DNA from: Acidisphaera sp035272265
GTDB taxonomy: Bacteria; Pseudomonadota; Alphaproteobacteria; Acetobacterales; Acetobacteraceae
Direction of reading: 5' to 3'
Assembly (NCBI GenBank): GCA_035272265.1
Contig: DATEQV010000332.1
Coordinates: 1-7,491, forward strand
Length of the DNA: 7,491 nucleotides
Shown here: positions 1-5,582 of the stretch, piece by piece
Layout of the letters: each line of letters begins with the position of its first letter
Numbering within the stretch: position 1 is the first letter of the stretch
Program-made: the position numbers and the translations under genes
Notes under the pieces: model-generated
Seen by the model: only the letters and a program-made list of their open reading frames with translations
The model's database searches: none
Told to the model about the DNA's origin: nothing

Positions 1-147
1 TTCCCCTCCTGGGACGATTTGCTTCTCACGCTCGCCTTCGCCAAGCCACCACCACTCCCGCCGTGATCGTCCAACCCCCTTCCTGATGTAACTTGACGCC
101 CAAGCCCTCAAACCACCGAAAATCAAAATGAGAATTGCTGCAGTTTC
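1..147. other. Non-coding or unassigned left edge
   Basis: No gene can be supported here. Frame 1 is open from the window edge to a TGA at 64-66 and could be the last 21 codons of an upstream plus-strand gene (reading about FPSWDDLLLTLAFAKPPPLPP), but I recognise nothing in it. After that, stops occur in all three plus frames and the composition becomes A-rich, with runs such as 'gaaaatcaaaatgag' around 117-132. This differs from the GC-rich sequence that follows from about position 145. An ATG at 128-130 opens only a 23-codon frame and has no Shine-Dalgarno sequence. I see no convincing promoter. Confidence 0.4.
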
Positions 148-219
148 TTCGACATCGTCAGCGCCGAGAACTACATCGACGCCAACTACTAGGCGCTGAT
201 CGGCGGCGGCGGAATAGGG
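148..219 (+). pseudogene. Interrupted in-frame 5' extension of the RTX-like gene
   Basis: Read in the frame of the gene starting at 220, this stretch gives FFDIVSAENYIDANY, a TAG stop at 190-192, then ALIGGGGIG running into the accepted protein. Nearly every codon from 151 to 189 ends in C or G, as in the neighbouring genes, so it looks like real coding sequence broken by a stop. The frame has no ATG, GTG or TTG back to the TGA at 94-96. The only nearby ATG (128) is in another frame. The simplest reading is that the true N-terminus has been lost to a nonsense mutation plus a deletion or rearrangement near 140-150. A sequencing error at the stop, or chance codon bias over about 24 codons, are alternatives. 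Confidence 0.45.
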
Positions 220-1839
220 GTGGACCCGCCGATCACCACGACGGTTCCGCCGGGCACCTACACCGGCGACGTGATTCTCAACGAGCCGCAGATACTGGAG
301 TCGACCAGCGGTCCGGCGTCGACGACGATCATCGGCAATGGCGGCTACAGCGGCGCGGTGACGTTCAACGCCGGTGCGTCCGGGACCGTCGGCACGCCCA
401 CGCAGGTCGGCAACCTGTCCGGCGGCGGGTTCACCATCCAGAACGGTCCGAACGAACTCGCGGCAGTCTACATATCCGGGGGCTCGAACTTCGCGCTGGA
501 CGGCAACGTCATAGACGGCGTCAGCACGACCTTTTCGCCGAACCAGGAACTGCTGACCGCAAGCGGCATCAGCAACGTCACCGTGCAGGGGAACACGTTC
601 GAGGGTTCGGCGAGCCAGATCGTCTACGTCAACGGCTACATCGACACCTATCAGAACTCCACGAACGTCAACTTCATCGGCAACACGTTCGAGGTAACGA
701 CCGCGTCGGTGGCCAACGGCGGCGCCGTCATCGACGACGACGCATCGAGCAGCACGATTTCCGGCAATACCTTCGTCGGCTCGGGCTTTGCGATCTTCCT
801 CGGCCTGCTGCCCAACTCCGCCGCCAAATACTACAACGCGACGTACGGCACGGCCTATGGGCTCAACAACGCCGGCTCGGACACGCTGACGAACAACAAC
901 TTCAGCGGGTTCACCGGCACCGACATTGCGACGTTCCTGGCCGCGTACTCGTTCGCCAATGGCGCGCCGACGCAGCACACGTTCACTGCGACGGTCGGCA
1001 GCAACGGCGTGGAGACCGACACGGTCACCGGCTACCAGAACGGCGACCAGATCGCGATCGACACGGGCATCGGCATCACGCCGCTCGGCGTGGTTCAGAA
1101 CGGCAACAACGAGGCCGACATCCTGCTGTCGTCGGGCGACAAGATCGTCGTGCAGGGCAACAACGTGAACGCCGGCAACATCGCCAAGATGGTCGGTGCG
1201 CCGGCACTGAGCGGCACCTACATCCAGATTCCGGCGAGCGCCACCGGCAATCTCGGCGTCGTCGGCGGCAACGGCCCGACCATCCTCGACGGCTCGCTGA
1301 CCAACGGCATCGCCTTCGCCGCCGGTGACGGACCCGACACCGTGTTCGGCGGCAACAACGACACCATCAAAGTTGGCAACGGGCCGGATACGGTCTGGCT
1401 GCCCGGCAGCGGAAACACGCTGACCATCGGCAACGGGCCGGACACGGTAGAGATCCTGGGCAACAGCAACAACGTCACCGGCGGCACCGGGCCCGACACG
1501 TTCGTGCTCAGCGGCAACAACAACTCCGTCGTACTGAAGGGCAACAACGACAAGGTGTTCATCGACGGCGGGACCGGCAACACGGTCAATGGCACGAGTG
1601 GACTCTATATGAAGGTCGCGGACACCAGCCCGATCGGTCTGACTCTGAACAGCTTCGCGTCCAACGACGTCGTCGATCTCGTGCCCGGCGCCGGCGTGCC
1701 GTCCACGTTCTCCGCGGTGCTCGGCGACATGACGCAGACCGCCGGCGGGACCGTGCTGAGCTACAACGGCAACACGATCGACTTCGCGGGCGTGATGAAG
1801 TCGCAGTTCAAGGCAAGCAACTTCCAGTTCAGCAGCTGA
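220..1839 (+). CDS. Beta-helix / RTX-like secreted protein, probably type I secretion substrate, 5' end uncertain
   Basis: This 539-aa protein is rich in Gly, Asn, Thr and Asp. Residues about 10-230 look like a right-handed parallel beta-helix: an early PPGTYTGDVILNEP turn, then GNTF turns at residues 124, 154 and 182 and a related NNNF at 225, typical of NosD/pectate-lyase-like repeats. Residues 369-460 carry RTX-like turns (GDGPDTV at 369, GNGPDTV at 386 and 404, GTGPDTF at 422), expected to bind calcium. The end (about 475-539), with DVVDL at 483 and the terminal NFQFSS, resembles the C-terminal signal of type I secreted proteins. No Sec signal peptide is visible, which fits ABC-exporter secretion, but no exporter genes are present. 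The GTG at 220 is only the first start after an in-frame TAG and has no good Shine-Dalgarno, so the protein may be truncated. Its role (adhesin, surface layer or enzyme) cannot be read. Confidence 0.75.
   Translation: MDPPITTTVPPGTYTGDVILNEPQILESTSGPASTTIIGNGGYSGAVTFNAGASGTVGTPTQVGNLSGGGFTIQNGPNELAAVYISGGSNFALDGNVIDGVSTTFSPNQELLTASGISNVTVQGNTFEGSASQIVYVNGYIDTYQNSTNVNFIGNTFEVTTASVANGGAVIDDDASSSTISGNTFVGSGFAIFLGLLPNSAAKYYNATYGTAYGLNNAGSDTLTNNNFSGFTGTDIATFLAAYSFANGAPTQHTFTATVGSNGVETDTVTGYQNGDQIAIDTGIGITPLGVVQNGNNEADILLSSGDKIVVQGNNVNAGNIAKMVGAPALSGTYIQIPASATGNLGVVGGNGPTILDGSLTNGIAFAAGDGPDTVFGGNNDTIKVGNGPDTVWLPGSGNTLTIGNGPDTVEILGNSNNVTGGTGPDTFVLSGNNNSVVLKGNNDKVFIDGGTGNTVNGTSGLYMKVADTSPIGLTLNSFASNDVVDLVPGAGVPSTFSAVLGDMTQTAGGTVLSYNGNTIDFAGVMKSQFKASNFQFSS
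1324..1593 (+). repeat. RTX-like tandem turns with a 54-bp DNA period
   Basis: Copies of the codon block for G-x-G-P-D-T-(V/F) start at 1324, 1375, 1429 and 1483. The last three are exactly 54 bp (18 residues) apart, and the first spacing is 51 bp. A weaker turn (GNNDKVF) begins at 1540. Eighteen residues equals two RTX nonapeptides, so each unit is one full two-turn step of a calcium-binding beta-roll in which the second nonapeptide has degenerated to patterns such as GSGNTLTI or GNSNNVTG. Copies are diverged at synonymous sites, so this is an old in-gene repeat rather than recent slippage. Confidence 0.8.
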
Positions 1840-1881
1840 AAGCGTCCGGCGGGCCGGTTCGCGTGGGGCGGCCGGCTCGCC

Positions 1882-2136
1882 TCAGCCCTGCCGCGACGTG
1901 AAGGCGTTGAACGTGATCAGCGTGTAGGTGTCCTTCACGCCGGGCAGCGACTGCACGCGGTCGGTGACGAAGCGGCCGATGTCCTGGCCGGCATCGAGGT
2001 AGAACTTCGCCAGCAGGTCGTACTGGCCGGAGGTGGAATACATCTCCGACAGCTCCTCGATCGCGTCGGCCGCTTCCTGCGCCACCCGATAGGCCTGGCC
2101 CATCTCGCACTTGATCTGCACGAAGATGGCGCGCAT
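1882..2136 (-). CDS. Stand-alone Lrp/AsnC ligand-binding (RAM) domain protein
   Basis: This 84-aa protein consists only of the regulatory ligand-binding domain of Lrp/AsnC regulators, with no helix-turn-helix. It starts MRAIFVQIKCEMG and contains GQYDLL at 37-42 and PGVKDTYTLI at 65-74, the hallmarks of the alpha/beta sandwich that binds amino acids and oligomerises. Proteins of this size and sequence style are known in alphaproteobacteria, but their partners are poorly defined; by family they may sense a small effector or co-assemble with full-length Lrp proteins. I chose the ATG at 2136 because the domain begins there and a GAGGGG Shine-Dalgarno (2146-2151) lies 9 nt upstream, inside the end of the GST gene. 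It follows the GST stop by 5 nt, so it is almost certainly co-transcribed and translationally coupled. A longer reading upstream to 2340 is just GST sequence in another frame. Confidence 0.85.
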   Translation of the reverse strand: MRAIFVQIKCEMGQAYRVAQEAADAIEELSEMYSTSGQYDLLAKFYLDAGQDIGRFVTDRVQSLPGVKDTYTLITFNAFTSRQG

Positions 2137-2141
2137 CGGCG

Positions 2142-2783
2142 CTAGCCCCTCGCCTTTTCGAGTTGGGCTTGCAGCGCCTCGTCGCGCTTGCGGGCGGCCG
2201 CGGCGGCCGGGCGCGCATTGACCCGGTCGGTGTAGGCGCGGATCCCCGCGTGCTCCGGCACGATCTTGAACATCGTCGTCCAGGTCAGGCCGCTGCCCCA
2301 GATCACGTCGGCGGCCGAGAACGTCTCGCCCAGCCACCACGGTCCGCTCGCCGTGAGGTGGCCGCTGACGACGTCGAGCATGCGGTCGAAATTGCCGTAC
2401 GGCATCATCGCCTCGTTGGCCGCCTGCACGCCCGCGGCCTTGTCGGCGATCGCGGGCTCGAACGCGGCGGCGTAGAACACCAGCCAGCGCAGGTAGGCGC
2501 CGCGCAACGGATCGCCGATCGGCGGCGCGAGGCGGGCCTGCGGGAACGCGTCGGCCAGATACAGCGCGATCGCCACCTGCTCGGTCACGATGGTGTCGCC
2601 GTGGCGGATCGCCGGCACCTTGCCCATCGGATTGATCGCCAGATACTCGGGCTTCCGGTGCTCGCCCTTCACCATCATGTCGAGCAGGTGCACCTCGTAC
2701 GGCACGCCGAGTTCCTCGAGCAGGATCAGCGTGGTCGAGGATCGGGTACGGGGCGAGTGGAACAGCGTCAGTGCGGCGCTCAT
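2142..2783 (-). CDS. Glutathione S-transferase family protein
   Basis: This 213-aa protein has the usual bacterial GST length and two-domain layout. The thioredoxin-like N-terminal domain (about 4-84) opens with LTLFHSPRTRSS, where Ser15/Ser16 are candidates for the thiol-activating residue. It contains NPMGKVPAI at 51-59 with the cis-proline Pro58 expected to contact glutathione, and TEQVAI at 67-72 in place of the common ES pair. The helical C-terminal domain spans about 88-205. The likely role is cytoplasmic glutathione conjugation or glutathione-dependent detoxification; the substrate cannot be inferred. The ATG at 2783 is preceded by a strong GGAGGAG at 2789-2795 with a 5-nt spacer, and overlaps the GNAT stop as ATGA. 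An upstream extension in this frame to 3293 would read through the GNAT gene and is rejected. Confidence 0.88.
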   Translation of the reverse strand: MSAALTLFHSPRTRSSTTLILLEELGVPYEVHLLDMMVKGEHRKPEYLAINPMGKVPAIRHGDTIVTEQVAIALYLADAFPQARLAPPIGDPLRGAYLRWLVFYAAAFEPAIADKAAGVQAANEAMMPYGNFDRMLDVVSGHLTASGPWWLGETFSAADVIWGSGLTWTTMFKIVPEHAGIRAYTDRVNARPAAAAARKRDEALQAQLEKARG

Positions 2784-3283
2784 GGCGTCTCCTCCAGCAT
2801 TTTTTGCATCAGCACGAGATCGAGCCAGCGGTCGAACTTGCGTCCGACCTCCGGCATACGGCCGGTCTCCACGAAGCCGAAGCGCCGGTACAGGGCGATG
2901 GAGACCGCGTTGCCGGCATCGATGGCGCCGATCATCACGTGCAGGCCGGCCCGGCCCGCACGGTCGATCAGTTCGCCGAGCAACGCCTTGCCGATCCCGC
3001 GTCCGTGCGCGGCAGGGTCGACATAGATCGCATGCTCCACCGTGAGTTTGTAGCCGTCGAACGGACGAAAGTCGCCATAGGAGGCGAAGCCGGTCACGGC
3101 CCCGTCGACGTCGGCCACCAGCACCGGAAAGCCGCGCTGCTGTCGCCCGAGCAGGAACGCGCGCCGCTGTTCGAGCGTGACGGGCCCGTAGTTCCAGTTC
3201 GCGGTGGTGCGCAGGATGGCATCGTTCGTGATCGCGACGATGCGCGGCAGGTCGTCCTCGGTCGCGTCGCGGATGGCTGTCAT
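2780..3283 (-). CDS. GNAT N-acetyltransferase, MddA/MnaT (YncA)-like, phosphinothricin acetyltransferase family
   Basis: This 167-aa protein matches the length of the PAT/MddA branch of GNAT acetyltransferases. Diagnostic segments are FASYGDFRPFDGY (66-78), VEHAIYVDP (82-90) with Glu83 in the position of the family's conserved Glu, the acetyl-CoA pyrophosphate loop HGRGIGKALL (93-102), and the C-terminal GRKFDRWLDLVLMQ (147-160). From memory these follow E. coli MnaT/YncA closely. Family members acetylate the amino group of methionine sulfoximine, methionine sulfone, phosphinothricin or related L-amino acids using acetyl-CoA in the cytoplasm. The ATG at 3283 has only a weak upstream GGTGG (3290-3294). 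It is the first gene of the tight trio and overlaps the GST by 4 bp, so it probably sets transcription for all three. Exact substrate is not determinable. Confidence 0.85.
   Translation of the reverse strand: MTAIRDATEDDLPRIVAITNDAILRTTANWNYGPVTLEQRRAFLLGRQQRGFPVLVADVDGAVTGFASYGDFRPFDGYKLTVEHAIYVDPAAHGRGIGKALLGELIDRAGRAGLHVMIGAIDAGNAVSIALYRRFGFVETGRMPEVGRKFDRWLDLVLMQKMLEETP
2789..2795 (-). promoter_or_regulatory. Ribosome binding site of the GST gene
   Basis: GGAGGAG on the minus strand ends 5 nt before the ATG at 2783, inside the last codons of the GNAT gene. It fixes the GST start and shows that the GST is translated independently as well as by ATGA coupling. Confidence 0.8.
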
Positions 3284-3319
3284 GACAGGCCACCGAGTAT
3301 GGGGGGCGGCCTGCCGCGC

Positions 3320-3374
3320 TGCAATCGGCGGTGGCGGTGACCGGTCCGCGCGGCTCGGCGTCCCGCCGATTGCA
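3320..3374. repeat. 12-bp perfect inverted repeat between the 77-aa gene and the GNAT gene
   Basis: TGCAATCGGCGG at 3320-3331 is repeated exactly, inverted, at 3363-3374 as CCGCCGATTGCA. The 31-nt loop itself contains the palindrome GACCGGTC (3339-3346). The structure sits in the 116-bp gap downstream of the 77-aa gene and upstream of the GNAT, all on the minus strand. Neither side is followed by a T-tract, so it is not a standard intrinsic terminator. It could be a factor-dependent terminator or mRNA-end hairpin for the 77-aa gene, a processing site, or paired half-sites of an operator for the GNAT operon. Confidence 0.6.
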
Positions 3375-3399
3375 TCAGGGCCTCACGCGAGGAACGATG

Positions 3400-3633
3400 T
3401 CATCGCTCGCGCTCCTGTCCCGGATCGGCTTCGGGCAGCACGGCCGTCCAGCCTGTCTCGGATGGCGCCGGCGCATGCGACGGCGCCGTGGTGTCGCGGT
3501 CGGTCATTGCGATGATGATGCGGCCGATCTCCTCGATGGATGCTTCGCGGCCGTATCGGTGGCGGAACCACTCCGCGACCGCAACCTGGGAGATCGGGTA
3601 GCCTGGTTCCGGCAATTCGGTCGGATCGTTCAT
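3400..3633 (-). CDS. Hypothetical 77-aa protein
   Basis: I do not recognise this family. The 77-aa product begins MNDPTELPEPGYPISQVAVA, followed by a charged, probably helical segment (about 14-43, including AEWFRHRYGREASIEEIGR) that could form a short helix-turn-helix or helical hairpin. The last about 33 residues are Ala/Pro/Ser/Glu-rich and probably disordered. No signal peptide or membrane segment is visible. It is supported as a real gene by a consensus AAGGAG (3641-3646) 7 nt before the ATG, and by a normal, non-biased protein composition that contrasts with the Arg/His-rich frame continuing upstream of the ATG. It is divergent from the ThDP enzyme across 105 bp and lies 116 bp upstream of the GNAT on the same strand. 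A small regulator is possible but is only inference. Confidence 0.65.
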   Translation of the reverse strand: MNDPTELPEPGYPISQVAVAEWFRHRYGREASIEEIGRIIIAMTDRDTTAPSHAPAPSETGWTAVLPEADPGQERER

Positions 3634-3640
3634 GGTAATG

Positions 3641-3646
3641 CTCCTT
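3641..3646 (-). promoter_or_regulatory. Ribosome binding site of the 77-aa gene
   Basis: AAGGAG on the minus strand lies 7 nt before the ATG at 3633. It is the main evidence that this small gene is real and that its frame does not begin further upstream. Confidence 0.75.
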
Positions 3647-3728
3647 CGCGACGGGTACTGTCGGTGGCATGACGCGGCTCGGCGTTTGGCGCGGCGGGGC
3701 AGCCGTGGTTCGATGTTGCGAGAGTGGT

Positions 3729-3733
3729 GGAGG
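3729..3733 (+). promoter_or_regulatory. Ribosome binding site of the ThDP enzyme gene
   Basis: GGAGG is 5 nt before the ATG at 3739 and decides that start over the in-frame GTG at 3724, which would place this site inside the coding sequence. Confidence 0.7.
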
Positions 3734-3738
3734 CTACA

Positions 3739-5508
3739 ATGGAACTCGCGGTGGCGAAACGTGCGCGGGCGGCGCCGCTGAAGCCGCGGCCCGGCGGGCG
3801 GGTGCTGGCCGACGCGCTGGTGGCGCAAGGCATCGACCACGTCTTCGAGGTGCCGGGCGAAAGCTTCCTGGACGTGCTGGACGGGTTCTATGACGTCCGC
3901 CAGCGCCTGAAGCTCGTCACCTGCCGTTTCGAGGCGGGTGCCACCAACATGGCCGAAGCGTACGGCAAGCTCACCGGACGGCCGGCGGCGGCGATCGTCA
4001 CGCGCGGCCCGGGCGCCTGCCATGCTGCGATCGGCGTGCACGTGGCGATGCAGGACAGCACGCCGATGCTGCTGTTCGTCGGCCAGATTCCGTTCGCCGA
4101 GACCGACCGCGACAGTTTCCAGGAAGTCGACTACCGCCGGATGTTCGGCCCGCTGGCGAAATGGGTGACGCAGATCGACGACGGCAGGCGCATTCCCGAG
4201 ATCGTCGCACACGCGGTGGATGTGGCGACCAGCGGGCGGCCCGGCCCGGTGGTGATCGCGTTGTCGGAGGAGATGCAGCGCGAGGTCGTCACCGTCGCCG
4301 ATCTGCCGCCGGTGAAGGTCAGCGTCGCGCAACCCGATCCGGCGGCGCTGGACGCGATGCACGGGCTGCTCGAGCGCGCGCACCGGCCGCTGGTGATCCT
4401 CGGCGGCTCGCGCTGGACGCCGGACGGGCGCGCGGCGATCCGCGCGTTCCTGCTCGGCAACAACGTGCCGGTGTGCGTGGGCTTTCGGCGGCAGGGGCTG
4501 TACGACGGCACGGCGTCGAACTACGCGGGCGATCTGGGCGTGGGAGCGGATCCGGCGCTGGTTGCGCGGGTGCGCGAGGCCGACCTGATCCTGGCGATCG
4601 GCACGCGGCTCGGCGAGGCGGTGACGCAGGGCTACACGCTGTTCGATCACGCCGGCGCGACGCCCATCGTGCACGTGCATCCGGACCCGGCCGAGATCGG
4701 GCGCGTCTTCCGCCCGGCGCTGGGCATTGTCTCGGACCTCAACGCCTTCGCCGAGGCGGTTGCGCACATGGAGCCGCTGCGCGCGCCCTGGGGCAGTTGG
4801 ACGCAAGCATTGCGCGCGGTGCGCGAGGCAGGGCGCCGCGTGTCCAACTATGCCGGCCCGCTGAACCTCGGGCAGGTGATGCACGATCTGTCGGGCCTGC
4901 TGGACGACACGGCGATCGTCACGACGGACGCCGGCAACTTCGCCACCTGGGCGCCGCGCTTCATCAACTTCCAGGATGGCCAGCGCTATATCGGCCCGAC
5001 CAACGGGGCGATGGGCTACGGCGTGCCGGCGGCGGTGGGGGCGAAGATCGCGTTCCCCAAGCGCATGGTGGTGGCGATGGTGGGCGATGGCGGGTTCCTG
5101 ATGACGGGGCAGGAGATCGCGACGGCGTTCCATCACGGCGTGGCGCCGATCGTGCTCGTGTTCAACAACGACATGTACGGCACCATCCGCATGTATCAGG
5201 AGCGCACCTATCCGGGTCGCGTGTCCGGCACGTCGCTGACCAACCCGGACTTCGCCCGGCTGATCGAGGCGTTCGGCGGGCACGGCGAGACCGTGGCCGA
5301 GACCAGCGAGTTCGGCCCCGCGTTCGAGCGCGCAGTGGCGAGCGGCAAGCCGGCGATCATCGAGCTGCGCGCCAACCCGGAGCAGATCACGTCGCGGGCC
5401 ACGATCAGCGATCTGCGCGGCAAGCCGGCGCCGAAGGCTCCGGCGAAACGCGCAGCCGTGCGCCCGGCGCCCGGCAAGCGCGCCGCGAAGCCGCCGGGGA
5501 AGCGGTAG
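3739..5508 (+). CDS. Thiamine-diphosphate-dependent enzyme, acetolactate synthase-like, with basic C-terminal tail
   Basis: This 589-aa protein has the three-domain fold of the acetolactate synthase/benzoylformate decarboxylase superfamily. The N-terminal domain (about 18-185) has VPGESFLDVLDGF and the cofactor-activating glutamate Glu65 in CRFEAGATNMAEAYG. A central domain spans about 205-335. The C-terminal domain (about 375-550) has GAMGYGVPAAVGAK and the ThDP/Mg motif GDGGF (449-453) to NND (476-478). Such enzymes decarboxylate or carboligate 2-keto acids in the cytoplasm; it differs from classical IlvB in several signature segments, so the substrate is open. After the usual family end (about ISDLR, 556-560) comes a 29-residue tail with 10 Lys/Arg and no acidic residue. 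I prefer ATG 3739, with GGAGG (3729-3733) 5 nt upstream, over the GTG at 3724. No ilvN-like small subunit is adjacent. Confidence 0.85.
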   Translation: MELAVAKRARAAPLKPRPGGRVLADALVAQGIDHVFEVPGESFLDVLDGFYDVRQRLKLVTCRFEAGATNMAEAYGKLTGRPAAAIVTRGPGACHAAIGVHVAMQDSTPMLLFVGQIPFAETDRDSFQEVDYRRMFGPLAKWVTQIDDGRRIPEIVAHAVDVATSGRPGPVVIALSEEMQREVVTVADLPPVKVSVAQPDPAALDAMHGLLERAHRPLVILGGSRWTPDGRAAIRAFLLGNNVPVCVGFRRQGLYDGTASNYAGDLGVGADPALVARVREADLILAIGTRLGEAVTQGYTLFDHAGATPIVHVHPDPAEIGRVFRPALGIVSDLNAFAEAVAHMEPLRAPWGSWTQALRAVREAGRRVSNYAGPLNLGQVMHDLSGLLDDTAIVTTDAGNFATWAPRFINFQDGQRYIGPTNGAMGYGVPAAVGAKIAFPKRMVVAMVGDGGFLMTGQEIATAFHHGVAPIVLVFNNDMYGTIRMYQERTYPGRVSGTSLTNPDFARLIEAFGGHGETVAETSEFGPAFERAVASGKPAIIELRANPEQITSRATISDLRGKPAPKAPAKRAAVRPAPGKRAAKPPGKR

Positions 5509-5582
5509 CGCGGTTTCGTGCCGGCACCCGGTTTGCCGTTATTGCGAGCGAAGCGCGGCAGTCCGAAACGTCGGGAACCGCG
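5509..5582 (+). repeat. Degenerate dispersed repeat (attgcgagcgaagcg type) in a 74-bp spacer
   Basis: Positions 5537-5567 read close to a dispersed palindromic element common in bacterial genomes, whose canonical form I recall as cgtcattgcgagcgaagcg followed by aagcaatcc. When translated it gives the familiar spurious VIASEARQS-type peptide, as it does here. Only one arm is evident. In addition, CGCGGTT at 5509-5515, directly after the ThDP enzyme stop, pairs perfectly with AACCGCG at 5576-5582, directly before the next ATG. A 5-bp stem (TGCCG 5534-5538 / CGGCA 5556-5560) sits inside. The spacer could therefore fold in the transcript linking the two genes. No T-tract follows, so a terminator is not supported. 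Confidence 0.6.

Larger units (their letters stand above)
3634..3738. promoter_or_regulatory. Divergent intergenic region between the 77-aa gene and the ThDP enzyme gene
   Basis: These 105 bp must hold the start signals for two diverging genes. The minus-strand ribosome site AAGGAG is at 3641-3646 and the plus-strand GGAGG at 3729-3733. I could not identify convincing -35/-10 pairs. TACAAT at 3735-3740 resembles a -10 box but overlaps the ATG at 3739, so it cannot serve this gene unless translation starts later. No clear operator palindrome was seen. Confidence 0.5.

Noticed and set aside
138..143. PstI-like CTGCAG at the composition change near the left edge
   Set aside because: A cloning or assembly junction is conceivable, but a single 6-bp palindrome is expected by chance and proves nothing.
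135..1328. Overlapping plus-strand frame through the RTX-like gene
   Set aside because: It starts at a TTG and is extremely Arg/Gly/His-rich; it is a frame shadow of the Asn/Gly-rich real gene.
1840..1881. Possible bidirectional terminator between convergent genes
   Set aside because: GCCGG (1853-1857) can pair with CCGGC (1846-1850 or 1872-1876), but the stems are only 5 bp, the spacing is poor and there is no T-tract on either strand.
3634..5283. Long minus-strand open frame antisense to the ThDP enzyme
   Set aside because: Composition is Arg/His-rich and low in hydrophobics, as expected from the complement of GC-rich codons. Only its last 77 codons (3400-3633) have an independent start and look real.
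4161..5582. Upstream 474 codons of the open frame leading into the TPR glycosyltransferase
   Set aside because: This part is an out-of-frame reading of the ThDP gene followed by the spacer repeat. TPR-like sequence begins only after the ATG at 5583.
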